A stretch of DNA of 64,000 nucleotides from Chromatiales bacterium (GCA_027076405.1 JALTJN010000515.1:62001-126000); one strand, 5' to 3'. Shown: positions 44,116-56,030, numbered from the stretch's first letter. Notes: generated by a model from the letters alone, not told the origin. A program made the numbers and translations.

Positions 44116-44674
44116 CTGCCTGCTTTGTGAGTTGTGGTGGAATCGGGATTTTACGCCATTCTCCCGGTGATAAGCCATCAATTATAAATTCTCCGATTGA
44201 ATAACGTATTAAGCGTAATGTTGGAAAACCCACAGCGGCTGTCATTCTTCTTACCTGACGGTTTTTACCTTCAGTAATGGTGAGCTCAATCCATGAGGTT
44301 GGAATTTCTGCACGATAACGAACCGGTGGATCGCGTGGCCATAACTTTGGTTCTTCTATTTTTTTCGCTTTTGCCGGTAAGGTTAACCCGTCTTTTAGCT
44401 TAACGCCTTTTTCCAGCTCAGCAATGGCCAACTCGGTTATTTCACCATCTACCTGAACCCAGTAGGTTTTTGCTTGCTTGTGTTTAGGGTGGCTTAAACA
44501 ATGCTGAATTTTACCTTCATCGGTGAGAATTAATAACCCTTCGCTATCATGGTCAAGTCGACCGGCAGGGTAAAAGTCTTTATTTGTTATGTATTTTGAG
44601 AGGGGAGTGTGTTTTTCATGCTCACTGAACTGGCTGATGACACCATAGGGTTTATTGAAGAGAATCAAAGACAT
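44027..44674 (-). CDS. rluE: 23S rRNA pseudouridine synthase RluE-like
   Basis: A 215-residue RsuA-family synthase; the catalytic aspartate is in PAGRLDHDSEGLLIL (about 40). It matches RluE by size and by nudJ-mnmA neighbourhood. The normal domain ends near SPGEWRKIPIPPQL; the following 30 or so residues are basic low-complexity (RHRRGHHTQRRKISSGRRNR) because this frame runs 89 bases into nudJ before meeting a stop. The tail may be a real extension or the result of a lost stop codon. Confidence 0.92.
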   Translation of the reverse strand: MSLILFNKPYGVISQFSEHEKHTPLSKYITNKDFYPAGRLDHDSEGLLILTDEGKIQHCLSHPKHKQAKTYWVQVDGEITELAIAELEKGVKLKDGLTLPAKAKKIEEPKLWPRDPPVRYRAEIPTSWIELTITEGKNRQVRRMTAAVGFPTLRLIRYSIGEFIIDGLSPGEWRKIPIPPQLTKQADAIKLLGTSRHRRGHHTQRRKISSGRRNR

Positions 44675-44718
44675 TAGTGAATCTTACAGACAAGAGAATT
44701 TCAACGCAAAGGCCATAA

Positions 44719-44738
44719 TGTAGGTCAGGCAACCTACA
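44719..44738. repeat. Short palindrome
   Basis: TGTAGGT-CAGGCA-ACCTACA is a perfect 7+6+7 inverted repeat in the rluE-cspD gap. Its TGTAGGTC word recurs at the left end of the larger palindrome at 47909 and, altered, at 50364. It has no T-run. Confidence 0.5.
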
Positions 44739-44815
44739 CGAAAAACTCTAAAACCTTCAGGCAAAAATATACCCCGGCCGTAACTGGACGAGGTAATTTA
44801 AACTATCAAAATGCT

Positions 44816-45055
44816 TTAATGTTGAGTGTCGCTTATTTCATGCTCGGGAATATCACCGAGTTTAATTTCAGTTGCATGTTGTCCTTTTGGACCGGCGATA
44901 ACTTCATACTCAACGAACTGTCCTTTTTTGAGAGTTTTATAACCGTCCATAGTAATCACCGAGAAGTGTGCAAATATATCTTCGCCGCCTTCTGTGGGTG
45001 AAATAAACCCGTAACCTTTACTATTGCTGAACCACTTTACTGTACCTTTAGACAT
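44816..45055 (-). CDS. cspD: Cold-shock domain protein, CspD-like
   Basis: A 79-residue single cold-shock domain binding single-stranded nucleic acid. RNP motifs are KGYGFISP and DIFAHFS, with GTVKWFS at the start. It is called CspD because it lies divergent to clpS, as cspD does in E. coli, and has the extra C-terminal tail. E. coli CspD inhibits replication in stationary phase; whether this one does is inferred only from position. A good AGGAAGC ribosome site precedes it. Confidence 0.88.
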   Translation of the reverse strand: MSKGTVKWFSNSKGYGFISPTEGGEDIFAHFSVITMDGYKTLKKGQFVEYEVIAGPKGQHATEIKLGDIPEHEISDTQH

Positions 45056-45277
45056 TGCTTCCTAGCCTCCGTGTCATTGAAAAACTACATTTGAGCCCAT
45101 ACATTCCCAATGAAGGTTTGAGTGAATATCCACAAAATTTGTGAAATAACAACTCACCAAATTGAAAATACGACTATCATGATAAATATAGACAATTTTC
45201 AATATTATGCACAAAATATCATCATCATTTTGAAACAGTGATCACAAAATAAGGTCTAATAAGTTAGAATTTAAATT

Positions 45278-45613
45278 ATGAGTAAAGAGTTACAACAAAT
45301 TCCCGGTGACGATTTCGATGACGGCGTCGCTACCGCAGAAGCAAAACCCAAGTTAAAAAAACCACCTATGTATAAGGTGATTATTTTGAATGACGATTAC
45401 ACCCCAATGGACTTTGTGGTGCATATTTTGCAAGCTTTCTTTAACCTGAGTCACGAAAAGGCACAAAACATCATGTTAAATGTGCATACCAAAGGCAAAG
45501 GCGTCTGTGGCGTCTATACTCGTGATGTAGCCGAGACAAAAGTAGATCAGGTAAACGAATATTCGAGACAGAATCAGCATCCATTACTTTGTACATTAGA
45601 AGCTGATTCATAA
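45278..45613 (+). CDS. clpS: ClpS, ClpA adaptor for N-degron substrates
   Basis: A 111-residue adaptor. The N-degron pocket motif [10 protein letters not shown] (about 38-47) and [19 protein letters not shown] are conserved. It delivers proteins with destabilising N-terminal residues to ClpAP. The genes for the transferases that add such residues, aat and bpt, lie a few kilobases downstream, so the whole N-degron route is encoded here. It is 18 bases upstream of clpA. Confidence 0.96.
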   Translation: MSKELQQIPGDDFDDGVATAEAKPKLKKPPMYKVIILNDDYTPMDFVVHILQAFFNLSHEKAQNIMLNVHTKGKGVCGVYTRDVAETKVDQVNEYSRQNQHPLLCTLEADS

Positions 45614-45631
45614 ACTAAAAGGCCATTTAAG

Positions 45632-47899
45632 ATGTTGGATAAAGAACTCGAACAAACTTTAAATCAAGCATTTCGTGAGGCGCGAGGAAACAATCATGAA
45701 TTCATGACGGTTGAGCACTTGTTACTTGCGTTACTCGATAATAATGCCTCACGTGAAATATTATTGGCATGTGGTGCCGATATTCCGGCACTCAAAGAAG
45801 AGCTGGATACTTTCTTACAGGAAACAGTTCCACTGCTACCGCCAAATGATGAACGTGATACTCAGCCAACGTTGGGTTTTCAACGGGTATTACAGCGCGC
45901 TGTATTTCATGTGCAATCTTCCGGCAAACAAGAAGTGTCTGCGGCGAATGTGTTAGTGGCTATTTTTAGTGAGCAGGAATCACAGGCTGTTTTCTTCCTG
46001 AAAAAACAGGATATTAATCGTTTAGAAGTTGTGAATTATCTTTCTCACGGTATTAATCGTTTATCTTCTGATGAGGAAATGGAAGAAGATCTTGAATTGT
46101 CAGATGATGAAGAGGAATCAAGTGCACAAAATCCTTTAAATCAATATACGATTAATTTAAATGCGTTAGCAGAATCCGGAAAGATCGATCCACTCATTGG
46201 ACGAGCCGAAGAAGTTGAACGGACTATTCAGGTTTTGTGTCGTCGCCGTAAAAACAATCCGTTATTTGTTGGTGAAGCGGGTGTCGGTAAAACAGCTTTA
46301 GCTGAAGGCCTGGCAAAACGTATTGTTGAAGACGATGTACCGGATATTATTAAAGATGCAGTGATCTATTCACTTGATCTTGGTGCTTTGCTTGCTGGCA
46401 CTAAATACCGTGGTGATTTTGAAAAGCGTTTTAAAGCGGTCATGGTACAACTGAAAAAAGAAGATAATGCGATTTTATTTATTGATGAAATTCACACTAT
46501 TATTGGTGCCGGTGCTGCATCGGGCGGTGCAATGGATGCGTCTAATTTAATTAAACCTGTTTTATCAAATGGTGATTTAAAATGCATTGGTTCAACCACC
46601 TATCAGGAATACCGGGGTATTTTTGAAAAAGATCGCGCTTTAGCCAGACGGTTCCAGAAGATTGATGTACCAGAGCCTACCGTTGAAGAGTGCATTCAAA
46701 TCTTACAAGGTTTAAAGACTCGCTTTGAGTCTCACCACAATGTTAAATACACACAACCTGCCTTACGTGGTGCTGCTGAATTGGCTGAACGGTATATTAA
46801 TGATCGTCATCTACCCGATAAAGCGATTGATGTAATTGATGAAGCTGGTGCTTATCAGCAATTACAACCCAGTTCTAAACGTAAGAAGACGATTGGTATT
46901 AAAGAGATTGAAAATATCGTTTCTAAAATTGCGCGGATTCCTTCTAAAACCGTGTCTAATGATGATATGGATACTTTAAAGAATCTTGAGCGTAACCTTA
47001 AGCTGGTTATTTATGGTCAGGATCAGGCTATCGACAGCTTATCAACAGCAATTAAACTCTCAAGAGCCGGTTTAGGACATGAAGATAAACCGATTGGTTC
47101 TTTCTTGTTTGCCGGGCCAACGGGTGTAGGTAAAACAGAAGTGACGCGCCAGCTTGCACGAATTATGGGTATCGAACTGATTCGTTTCGACATGTCTGAA
47201 TATATGGAAAGACATACCGTTTCGCGCTTAATAGGTGCACCTCCTGGCTATGTTGGCTACGATCAGGGTGGTCTGCTGACAGAAGAAATTAATAAACATC
47301 CGCATGCTGTTTTATTGCTGGATGAAATCGAGAAGGCGCACCCTGAAGTCTTTAACCTGTTATTACAAGTTATGGATCACGGCACCTTAACTGACAATAA
47401 TGGTCGCAAAGCGGACTTTCGTAATGTCACTATCATTATGACAACCAATGCGGGTGCCGAAATGCTGAGTCGTGCTTCTATGGGCTTTGCTTCTCAGGAC
47501 CATTCTACAGATGGTATGGAGTCGATTAAGAAAGCCTTCTCTCCGGAATTCAGAAACCGTCTCGATGGCATCATTCAGTTCAAACAGCTTGGACAGGATA
47601 TGATTGCTCGCGTTGTTGATAAGTTTGTCATCGAGTTTGAGCATCAGTTAGAAGAGAAGGGTGTTACCTTGTCTATTGATGATGAAGTTCGTACATGGCT
47701 CGCACTTAAAGGCTATGACCCTGTCATGGGGGCTCGACCATTAACTCGCGTGATTCAGGAAAAGCTGAAAAAACCACTTGCTGAAGATTTACTCTTTGGT
47801 GCGTTAGCCAAGGGTGGACATGTTACGGTAATGGTAAAAGATGATGAGTTAGTCTTTGATTCCCGGAGCAAGAATTTGCCCGCAAAGCAGGATGCTTAG
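45632..47899 (+). CDS. clpA: ClpA, ATPase subunit of ClpAP protease
   Basis: A 755-residue double-AAA+ unfoldase. The N-domain binds ClpS; Walker A motifs are [13 protein letters not shown] (about 210) and [13 protein letters not shown] (about 495), with Walker [10 protein letters not shown] and [12 protein letters not shown]. The [14 protein letters not shown] pore region is intact. The ClpP-binding loop is in the second domain. It unfolds substrates for ClpP, whose gene is not in the window. Co-transcribed with clpS. Confidence 0.97.
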   Translation: MLDKELEQTLNQAFREARGNNHEFMTVEHLLLALLDNNASREILLACGADIPALKEELDTFLQETVPLLPPNDERDTQPTLGFQRVLQRAVFHVQSSGKQEVSAANVLVAIFSEQESQAVFFLKKQDINRLEVVNYLSHGINRLSSDEEMEEDLELSDDEEESSAQNPLNQYTINLNALAESGKIDPLIGRAEEVERTIQVLCRRRKNNPLFVGEAGVGKTALAEGLAKRIVEDDVPDIIKDAVIYSLDLGALLAGTKYRGDFEKRFKAVMVQLKKEDNAILFIDEIHTIIGAGAASGGAMDASNLIKPVLSNGDLKCIGSTTYQEYRGIFEKDRALARRFQKIDVPEPTVEECIQILQGLKTRFESHHNVKYTQPALRGAAELAERYINDRHLPDKAIDVIDEAGAYQQLQPSSKRKKTIGIKEIENIVSKIARIPSKTVSNDDMDTLKNLERNLKLVIYGQDQAIDSLSTAIKLSRAGLGHEDKPIGSFLFAGPTGVGKTEVTRQLARIMGIELIRFDMSEYMERHTVSRLIGAPPGYVGYDQGGLLTEEINKHPHAVLLLDEIEKAHPEVFNLLLQVMDHGTLTDNNGRKADFRNVTIIMTTNAGAEMLSRASMGFASQDHSTDGMESIKKAFSPEFRNRLDGIIQFKQLGQDMIARVVDKFVIEFEHQLEEKGVTLSIDDEVRTWLALKGYDPVMGARPLTRVIQEKLKKPLAEDLLFGALAKGGHVTVMVKDDELVFDSRSKNLPAKQDA

Positions 47900-47912
47900 G
47901 CAATTATTGTAG

Positions 47913-48109
47913 GTCGGCTCTCGTAGTGCCCCACATAAAAATAATCGAGAGGGTATCAGGCCGACACGGCGGTATATTGAAACCACTTAAATTTTAGTTA
48001 AAAGAAATTACTATTGGAAATAAGTGTATTGTGGGCTAAATCAAATACCGCGTTGGTCTGATACCCTCTATAGCATTTCTTGATGAGGGGTACTATGAGG
48101 GCAATCGAC
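47913..48109. repeat. Long imperfect palindrome, MITE-like element
   Basis: The left arm (47913-47975) matches the reverse complement of the right arm (48045-48109) over about 63-65 bases, with a perfect core GAGGGTATCAG and shared ends GTCG and GGTAT. A 69-base AT-rich centre separates the arms. No open frame. This is the shape of a miniature inverted-repeat element or a large structured repeat. It sits between clpA and infA, exactly where E. coli has a tRNA-Ser gene. Confidence 0.7.
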
Positions 48110-48122
48110 AGGTATCAGAAAT

Positions 48123-48341
48123 TTAACGTCCGCGGAAAACGATACGACCCTTGCTTAAGTCATAAGGAGTTAATTGAACCGTGACCTTATCTCCCGTTAA
48201 AATGCGAATATAGTTTTTGCGCATTTTTCCAGAAATATGAGCTGTCACAACGTGACCATTCTCCAGTTCAACTTTAAACGTTGTATTAGGCATTGTATCT
48301 ACGACAGTGCCTTCCATTTCAATATGTTCTTCTTTAGCCAT
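48123..48341 (-). CDS. infA: Translation initiation factor IF-1
   Basis: A 72-residue S1/OB-fold protein, the standard IF-1 length, starting [20 protein letters not shown] and ending [11 protein letters not shown]. It binds the 30S A site during initiation. It sits on the minus strand convergent to clpA, as in E. coli, with the palindromic element between the two stops. Confidence 0.97.
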   Translation of the reverse strand: MAKEEHIEMEGTVVDTMPNTTFKVELENGHVVTAHISGKMRKNYIRILTGDKVTVQLTPYDLSKGRIVFRGR

Positions 48342-48458
48342 TCTAAGTTTTTATAACCACAGTTAAAAATCAGGCGCAATAATGCCTGAATCAGGCCAAA
48401 TTATCAAAGCATGATTGCTTTAGTATGATAAAAATGACCAAAATTCGTGTTTTTATTA

Positions 48459-48692
48459 TTAAGCTGTGATTTTTGTCCACTCAATCGGTTGCCAGACAAC
48501 GTGTGGATGCGTCGCTTCCTCGGAAAAAACGAGATCCATTCCTAAGAATTGGGACAGTTTTTCGAGATTGTTGATTTCTTCTAACTCATCACACAATGCA
48601 GCATAGTGACGCTGGTTGATGTAGAGAAGATTTGCGCGATAGCCGTGGCTTAGTTCAAAGTCATGGGCTAGATTGTAAAGGAAGCTTAACAT
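48459..48692 (-). CDS. Small conserved-context protein, unknown
   Basis: A 77-residue protein starting MLSFLYNLAHDFELSHGYRANLLYINQRHY, with a GGAGG ribosome site. No domain recognised and no clear membrane helix; a tryptophan-rich C-terminus (VVWQPIEW). It lies between bpt and infA on the same strand. Judged real from its ribosome site and from amino-acid use like that of its neighbours. Confidence 0.65.
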   Translation of the reverse strand: MLSFLYNLAHDFELSHGYRANLLYINQRHYAALCDELEEINNLEKLSQFLGMDLVFSEEATHPHVVWQPIEWTKITA

Positions 48693-48922
48693 GGTGAACC
48701 TCCGTTCATCCTTTTCAGGATAGTTGCTAGGTTGTCATTACAATGCAGAATAATTGGGACTATTACTGCATTAATTGCTATATCGGCTGTTTTTCTCCCT
48801 GTTTTAATAAATATAGCCAATATTTATGACATTTTTGTTAAATATTGAAAAAATATTGTGATCTGGCACAAGATATGGTGTTTTAATTATGATATTCCAC
48901 TAAATGTAGTGTGTTCGTGGTT

Positions 48923-49651
48923 TTAACGAGCGGTTTTTAACCATTGCCAGTTTTGGCCATCAAAGAATTCCATTGGTTGGTATTGACTCTTATACGACAT
49001 TTTATGAGTTTTTGGATTCCAGTAACCCAAATAAAGCCAGTCAAGATTAAGCGTTTGTGTGTAGTTAATTTCAGACAAAATACCAAACACTCCAAGGCCA
49101 CGACTGGAATAATCCGGGTCGAAAAAGGTATACACAGCCGAGAGGCCGTCATCAAAGCAATCAACAACGGCTATCATTACCAGTTGACCATCTAAACGAA
49201 ACTCCAGTAACTTCGATAATGACCAGTCGGCACTAATCAAGCCTTCATAACTGTCGGCATCATCATTATCCATACCGCCACCGGCATGACGACCTTTCAT
49301 ATATTTACGATAGAGGGCGTAGTGTTCCTGAGCAAAAACAGCATCTTTAATCTCATAGCGAATATTGCGATTGGCTTTCTTATTACGCCGTTGGCTGCGG
49401 TTAGGTTTAAATTCTTCAACAGGAATTCGTACAGGAATGCATAAACCACAATCGGAACAATGCGGGCGATACACATTTGCACCACTTCGTCTGAAACCCA
49501 GCTGTGCAAGTTGACTGTATTGCTTCATTACAATGGGATAATCTGGATCAACAAAGAGAGTAATGGCTTCTTTATTATCAAGATAACTACACTCGTGTGC
49601 AGGTGTGATACGAAAACCTATTTCTTCAAGTAGGGGAGTATCATCATTCAT
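48923..49651 (-). CDS. bpt: Aspartate/glutamate leucyltransferase
   Basis: About 242 residues from MNDDTPLLEEIGF (49651). It matches Bpt, which adds leucine from Leu-tRNA to N-terminal Asp/Glu, marking proteins for ClpS-ClpAP. The cysteine set of the family is present (ECSYL, YRPHCSDCGLCIPVRIPV). The start overlaps the aat stop by 8 bases, so they are translationally coupled. The frame to 49675 is rejected. Confidence 0.95.
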   Translation of the reverse strand: MNDDTPLLEEIGFRITPAHECSYLDNKEAITLFVDPDYPIVMKQYSQLAQLGFRRSGANVYRPHCSDCGLCIPVRIPVEEFKPNRSQRRNKKANRNIRYEIKDAVFAQEHYALYRKYMKGRHAGGGMDNDDADSYEGLISADWSLSKLLEFRLDGQLVMIAVVDCFDDGLSAVYTFFDPDYSSRGLGVFGILSEINYTQTLNLDWLYLGYWNPKTHKMSYKSQYQPMEFFDGQNWQWLKTAR

Positions 49652-50354
49652 TATTATGCCACTTGTTTTTTTCAAAAGGGTGGTTTGTGTATTGATGCAG
49701 CAAGCTAATGAACTCCTGACGTGTAATCATGCCTGCGCCGAGACTTTCTAAATGAGACGTGTAGACCTGACAATCAATAAGCTTGAAATCCCATTGTTGC
49801 AGCTGTTGAGCTAAGGTGACAAAAGCAACCTTTGAGGCGTTTGAAAGTCGTGAAAACATTGATTCACCAAAAAAGACTTTACCAATTGCAACGCCGTATA
49901 AACCTCCGACAAGTTGATTGTCCTTCCAGCATTCCACACTATGCGCATAACCTGCTGCATGTAACCGAACATAAGCTTCAATCATCTCATCAAGAATCCA
50001 GGTTTCATTTTGTATTTTGCCTTTTTCCAGACGAGCTTCTGAACAGGCTGTAATAACATCCCTGAAACATTGATCAAAAGTAACATGAAATTCTTTTTTA
50101 CGAATAGTTTTTGCTAAGCTGCGTGAAATTTTAACATCGGCTGGTGCCAGCACCATACGTGGATCGGGTGACCACCAGAGAACAGGTTGACCTTCACTAT
50201 ACCAGGGAAAAATGCCCTGTTGATAAGCGGCGGTTAAACGTTCAATAGACAGATCACCACCGACTGCCAGTAAACCATCGGGTTCTGTTAAAGCTAATTC
50301 AACATCCGGAAAAAGAGTTTTATGGTTGTTGTCGAGTAAGTAAGGTGCCGTCAT
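49644..50354 (-). CDS. aat: Leucyl/phenylalanyl-tRNA-protein transferase
   Basis: A 236-residue full-length Aat. Family motifs: FPDVELALTEPDGLLAVGGDL near the start, GIFPWYSEGQPVLWWSPDPR and FFGESMFSRLSNASKVAF. It adds Leu or Phe to N-terminal Lys/Arg and thus supplies ClpS substrates. It is coupled to bpt downstream, giving both transferases in one operon close to clpS-clpA. Confidence 0.97.
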   Translation of the reverse strand: MTAPYLLDNNHKTLFPDVELALTEPDGLLAVGGDLSIERLTAAYQQGIFPWYSEGQPVLWWSPDPRMVLAPADVKISRSLAKTIRKKEFHVTFDQCFRDVITACSEARLEKGKIQNETWILDEMIEAYVRLHAAGYAHSVECWKDNQLVGGLYGVAIGKVFFGESMFSRLSNASKVAFVTLAQQLQQWDFKLIDCQVYTSHLESLGAGMITRQEFISLLHQYTNHPFEKNKWHNNE

Positions 50355-50368
50355 TTATCTTTATGTGG

Positions 50369-50386
50369 GTCGACCTTGAGGCCGAC
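50369..50386. repeat. Short imperfect palindrome
   Basis: GTCGACC-TTGA-GGCCGAC, one mismatch in a 7-bp stem, lies between aat and the next upstream gene. It resembles in wording the palindromes at 44719 and 47913 (GTAGGTC/GTCGG). Could be a dispersed repeat or weak structure. Confidence 0.35.
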
Positions 50387-50480
50387 ATGATATTAATTTA
50401 ATAGAACGATAATTTCTCGCATGGGCATGATGTTGTCTTGAAAGACAATAGACCTCTAAAATATAGCATATCTAAAATTA

Positions 50481-51626
50481 TCAGGTTTCTGTTTTAAAAG
50501 GACTATGTTGATTCAGCTCATCTATATAAGTCAACATACCCTGTGTTTCATGATTTAGAAAGTGCTTAATGCTTTCACTAAACTGTGGATGTGCAATCCA
50601 GTGGGCTGACCATGTTTTTGTTGGCATAAAGCCACGAGCAATTTTATGTTCACCCTGAGCCCCAGGCTCAAAGTGCTGTAATCTATTATCAATACAATAT
50701 TCCAGCCCCTGATAATAACAGGCTTCAAAGTGGAGGTTATCAAACTCTTCAAAACATCCCCAATGCCGGCCATACAAGGTATCTGTTCCTTTAAGGTTAA
50801 ATGCACTGGCAACATATTCATTTTTTTGTTTAGCTAAAACCAGAACAATATTCTCTGGCATGGTGTGTGCAATTTCTTTAAAGAATTTTTTTGATAGTGT
50901 TGCCATGCCACTTTTACGCTCAAAAGTACTTTCATAAAAACGATGGTAAATATCCCAGTGCTCATCACTTGCGTCATTGCCGTTTAATATTTCAAACTCT
51001 ATTTCCTGTTCTTTTACGATACGACGTTCACGCTTTATTTGTTTACGTTTTTTTGAAGTAAGATGTTCTAGATAATGCGTAAAGCTTGTGTAATTATTAT
51101 TAGACCAGTGAAACTGGCAACCCAGCCGCATCATAAACTCAGGATGATTTTTAAAATACTCAGTATCGCGTTGACTGGTAAATAAACAATGATATGAAGA
51201 GAGCTGATTTTTTTGTGCAAATTGTAAGGCCGCCTCGGTGAGTGCATCTGCAATTTCTTTGTATTGCTGCTGCGACTTAATTAAGAGTCGGGGCCCTGTT
51301 GCTGGCGTGTAGGGGATTGAGGTCACTAGTTTTGGGTAATAGCGAAGTCCGTTTTGCTGGTAGGCATCAGCCCATGCCCAGTCAAAAACAAATTCACCAT
51401 ATGAATTAAACTTGATATAAGCAGGTAGGGCACCTACTAGTTTATTTTCATCATAAGCAAGAAAAAAATGCGGTATCCAGCCAAACTCTTTTCCAACGGC
51501 ACCATTGTTTTCTAAAGCAATAAGAAATTCGTAACGGCCAAAGGGGAATTGTTCGCCAGCGATATGGTTCCACTGTTCTGCAGAAACATGACGAAGTGAA
51601 TCAATCGTTTTGATTTTAATATTCAT
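50481..51626 (-). CDS. FemAB/GNAT-like peptidogalycan-type acyltransferase (DUF482)
   Basis: A 381-residue protein of the DUF482 group with a GNAT/FemAB fold. Recognisable parts are LVGALPAYIKFNSYGEFVFDWAW, LTSKKRKQIKRERRIV (about 190-205) and HFEACYYQGLEYCIDNRLQHFEPGAQGEHK in the C-terminal half. FemAB-like members add amino acids to peptidoglycan precursors using aminoacyl-tRNA; for this branch the substrate is unknown. Cytoplasmic, single gene behind the PilZ gene. Confidence 0.88.
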   Translation of the reverse strand: MNIKIKTIDSLRHVSAEQWNHIAGEQFPFGRYEFLIALENNGAVGKEFGWIPHFFLAYDENKLVGALPAYIKFNSYGEFVFDWAWADAYQQNGLRYYPKLVTSIPYTPATGPRLLIKSQQQYKEIADALTEAALQFAQKNQLSSYHCLFTSQRDTEYFKNHPEFMMRLGCQFHWSNNNYTSFTHYLEHLTSKKRKQIKRERRIVKEQEIEFEILNGNDASDEHWDIYHRFYESTFERKSGMATLSKKFFKEIAHTMPENIVLVLAKQKNEYVASAFNLKGTDTLYGRHWGCFEEFDNLHFEACYYQGLEYCIDNRLQHFEPGAQGEHKIARGFMPTKTWSAHWIAHPQFSESIKHFLNHETQGMLTYIDELNQHSPFKTET

Positions 51627-51649
51627 TTAAACAAATGAAATAAGATAAA

Positions 51650-52327
51650 TTAAATGGAAATATTCAACATTTGCTCATAAATAAAGCCATGCAGAATGAG
51701 TTTGTCGGTATCATCCGGAATGGTGAATTCAATACCGTACTCATACTTGCCTATCTCGGCTTCTTCGTTTTCATTTATACGTCTTATAATACCTGTGATA
51801 TTTAAATATTGTTCAAATTTGGCAACATTAACTTTACAGGTTATCGAGATCTGTTCTCCAAGCTCACCAATAGGATCATTTGTAGTGAGTTGTGCACCAG
51901 CTGTACTCAGGTTTTTCATTGCTGCACTTTTTCCCTTGGCAAAGGCTTTTCCTTCTTCTTCATTTTGTACAGAGACGATAAGTTTACATTCAACGCGTTC
52001 TGCTTTACGGACGGTTGTAGATTCAAGACTGTCGGGAAAAGTAAGGTGAAGATGAGGGTAAGGGTGTTTTGTTGTATGTATTGCTGTGGCATTAAACCCT
52101 TTAGCTGAATTACCACTGACAAGTCTAACAATGAACTGTTGGTCATTACTGATGCGTAAAGCCGCTCCCTGATCTCTGGGGGTGGTAACAACTATACTTT
52201 TACCGTCTAAAAAGCCAATAAGTTTGACGTAATAACGATCATCTTCGTTACCCGGATAAAATTGCAACTGTACTGTATCGCCAATGCTGTGCTTGAGATC
52301 CAGATTATTTTTATTATTTTCAGCCAT
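51650..52327 (-). CDS. PilZ-domain flagellar-brake-like protein (YcgR-type)
   Basis: A 225-residue protein. Residues about 10-100 form a YcgR-type N-terminal domain (HSIGDTVQLQFYPG). The C-terminal PilZ domain has the c-di-GMP signature RKAER (RxxxR, about 107) and NLSTAG (NxSxxG, about 139). It should bind c-di-GMP and control motility or surface structures. No flagellar gene is in the window, so a pilus or other motility target is possible. It follows trxB but is separated from it by a terminator. Confidence 0.9.
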   Translation of the reverse strand: MAENNKNNLDLKHSIGDTVQLQFYPGNEDDRYYVKLIGFLDGKSIVVTTPRDQGAALRISNDQQFIVRLVSGNSAKGFNATAIHTTKHPYPHLHLTFPDSLESTTVRKAERVECKLIVSVQNEEEGKAFAKGKSAAMKNLSTAGAQLTTNDPIGELGEQISITCKVNVAKFEQYLNITGIIRRINENEEAEIGKYEYGIEFTIPDDTDKLILHGFIYEQMLNISI

Positions 52328-52404
52328 TGTTTATTTAAGCATTCCTTTTTTAATGAGCAGCCCCTTTAATTTTCTTATGCAGTGATAACTTACTGGAAAG
52401 AATA

Positions 52405-52438
52405 TTAAAAACACACTTCTGAATATCAGAAGTGTGTT
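52405..52438 (-). terminator. Rho-independent terminator of trxB
   Basis: A 12-bp perfect stem (ACACACTTCTGA / TCAGAAGTGTGT) with a short loop; on the minus strand it is followed by TTTTAAT. It lies just after the trxB stop and isolates trxB from the PilZ gene. Confidence 0.85.
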
Positions 52439-52453
52439 TAAGGAAGCTCAATA

Positions 52454-53724
<1,271 letters not shown>

Positions 53725-56028
53725 GTGGCTCAAGCAAAACAAACATTAAACGACAAAAAACCTCTCGCCAGCCATATCACCCGTGGCTTAAAAGAGGGCG
53801 CGCTATTTATTTTCGGATTTGTTGCGATATATTTCTTTTTGGCATTATTTACTTACAGTGCCTCTGATCCGGGCTGGTCTTATAGCGGTCTGGCAGGTCA
53901 AAAGCATATCGCTAATCTTGGCGGCCCAACCGGTGCATTAATTTCAGATATTTTCTTTTCTTTATTTGGATATCTTGCTTATCTTTTTCCGATTATGGTG
54001 GCGTACTCGGGGTTATTGATTTATCGCGATCGCCAAAAAGAACATGTGTTCGACAAACGTGCGCTGGCATTACGTTCATTAGGTTTTATTCTTACTTTGT
54101 TTTCCGGTTGTGCATTAGCAAGTATGCATGAAATAACCGCTGTTAGTCCGTTACCACAAAATGCTGGTGGAATATTAGGTCAAATTCTCGGTAGCAAGAT
54201 GGAGCAGGGCTTTAATATCATTGGTGCGACTTTGCTTTTGTTGTCAATATTTTTTGCGGGCGTAACACTTTTTACTCATTTGTCTTGGTTGTGGTTAATG
54301 GATACAACCGGTGCTTATACAATTAAAGGTCTTAATTATATTAAACAGGCTTTTATCCGTTTATATGGTGTCTATGAAACCCACAAAATGAAGAAAGAAC
54401 GTGACAAGCAATATCAGGTTACCGCTCAACGTCATCAAAGCAAAAAGCAAAAGCGAAAAGATCCTGTCATTAAAGCACCACCCAAACCGGTGCAACCCAG
54501 TCCTCGTGTACAACAGGAAAAACAGGCTTCTCTTTTTGTTGCTGATTCAGATGGTTCTTTACCGTCTTTGTCTTTATTGGACGATGCAACACCAAGTCAG
54601 CATGTTTTATCAGAAGATGCACTTAAAGCCATTTCACAACAAGTAGAAATGAAGCTACAAGATTTTAATATAGATGCTGAAGTAGTTGCCGTTCATCCCG
54701 GCCCGGTCATTACACGCTTTGAATTACAACCGGCTGCAGGCACAAAAAGTAGCCAGATTTCTAATTTGGCAAAAGATTTAGCGCGTTCATTATCTGCCAT
54801 CAGCGTACGAATTGTTGAAGTGATTCCCGGTAAAACAACGATTGGTTTAGAAATCCCTAACGAACATCGTGAAATTGTCCGTTTAAGTGAAATCATCAGT
54901 TCTAAAGCCTTTGCTGATGCAAAGTCATCATTAACGATGGCGCTTGGTAAAGACATCAGTGGTGTACCTGCTGTTGCAGATTTAGCCAAAATGCCCCATT
55001 TACTTGTTGCCGGTACTACCGGTGCGGGTAAGTCAGTTGCTTTGAATGCCATGGTATTGAGTTTGCTCTATAACTCAACACCGAATGAAGTCCGTATGAT
55101 TATGATTGATCCAAAAATGCTGGAACTTTCTATTTATGATGGTATTCCACATTTATTAGCACCCGTTGTAATTGACATGAAAGAAGCCGCCAATGCGTTG
55201 CGCTGGTGTGTTGCTGAAATGGATCAACGTTATTTGCTCATGTCGAAGTTAAAAGTGCGAAATATTGTTGGCTTTAATAAAAAGGTTAACGATGCCATTA
55301 AAGCAAAAGAACCGTTAAAAGATCCTTTACATCCGCAAGACTCGGAACTTCCTGCCGCAGATTTGCAACCCTTGCCTTATATTGTTGTCGTAGTGGATGA
55401 GCTGGCTGACATGATGATGATGGTAGGGAAAAAAGTGGAAGAGCTGATTGCACGTTTAGCACAAAAGGCACGTGCTTCGGGTATTCATCTGGTTCTTGCT
55501 ACACAGCGTCCATCGGTAGATGTATTAACCGGTTTAATTAAATCTAATATCCCGACACGTATTGCCTTTCAGGTTTCATCGCGTGTTGATTCAAGAACTA
55601 TTCTTGATCAAATGGGTGCAGAACAATTACTGGGGCATGGTGACATGTTGTATTTGCCGCCGGGAACAGCAATCCCAACACGTATTCATGGTGCATTTGT
55701 TGATGATCATGAAGTGAATAATGTTGTTGATAGCTTAAAGAAAAGTGGCAAACCTCAATACATTGAAGAGGTCACAACCGGGCCTAAAAATGATAATGCA
55801 ATGCCGGGCTATAACGACGATGACGAAGGTGACGCTTTATATGACGATGCCGTTAAAATTGTCACCGAGACGCGTAAAGCTTCTATTTCCGGAGTGCAGC
55901 GACGTCTTAAGATTGGCTATAACCGTGCAGCACGTATGATAGAAGCAATGGAACTCGCGGGTATCGTCGGGCCGCCGGAGTCTAACGGTAGCCGGGAAGT
56001 GATTGCACCGCCACCCGTTAAAGATTAA
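53725..56028 (+). CDS. ftsK: DNA translocase FtsK
   Basis: A 767-residue translocase, start GTG. The N-terminal membrane domain has about four helices (residues 25-200), followed by a short charged linker (about 220-270), shorter than in E. coli FtsK but usual for SpoIIIE-sized forms. The motor domain has Walker [15 protein letters not shown] (about 431-444) and Walker [16 protein letters not shown]. The C-terminal gamma winged helix ([20 protein letters not shown]) recognises KOPS sites. Acts at the septum with XerCD in chromosome segregation. Followed by lolA and rarA as in E. coli. Confidence 0.97.
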   Translation: MAQAKQTLNDKKPLASHITRGLKEGALFIFGFVAIYFFLALFTYSASDPGWSYSGLAGQKHIANLGGPTGALISDIFFSLFGYLAYLFPIMVAYSGLLIYRDRQKEHVFDKRALALRSLGFILTLFSGCALASMHEITAVSPLPQNAGGILGQILGSKMEQGFNIIGATLLLLSIFFAGVTLFTHLSWLWLMDTTGAYTIKGLNYIKQAFIRLYGVYETHKMKKERDKQYQVTAQRHQSKKQKRKDPVIKAPPKPVQPSPRVQQEKQASLFVADSDGSLPSLSLLDDATPSQHVLSEDALKAISQQVEMKLQDFNIDAEVVAVHPGPVITRFELQPAAGTKSSQISNLAKDLARSLSAISVRIVEVIPGKTTIGLEIPNEHREIVRLSEIISSKAFADAKSSLTMALGKDISGVPAVADLAKMPHLLVAGTTGAGKSVALNAMVLSLLYNSTPNEVRMIMIDPKMLELSIYDGIPHLLAPVVIDMKEAANALRWCVAEMDQRYLLMSKLKVRNIVGFNKKVNDAIKAKEPLKDPLHPQDSELPAADLQPLPYIVVVVDELADMMMMVGKKVEELIARLAQKARASGIHLVLATQRPSVDVLTGLIKSNIPTRIAFQVSSRVDSRTILDQMGAEQLLGHGDMLYLPPGTAIPTRIHGAFVDDHEVNNVVDSLKKSGKPQYIEEVTTGPKNDNAMPGYNDDDEGDALYDDAVKIVTETRKASISGVQRRLKIGYNRAARMIEAMELAGIVGPPESNGSREVIAPPPVKD

Positions 56029-56030
56029 TA

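Noticed and set aside
44816..45055. Ordinary cold-inducible CspA rather than CspD
   Set aside because: The sequence alone does not separate them; the cspD label was kept because of divergence from clpS, the known cspD position.
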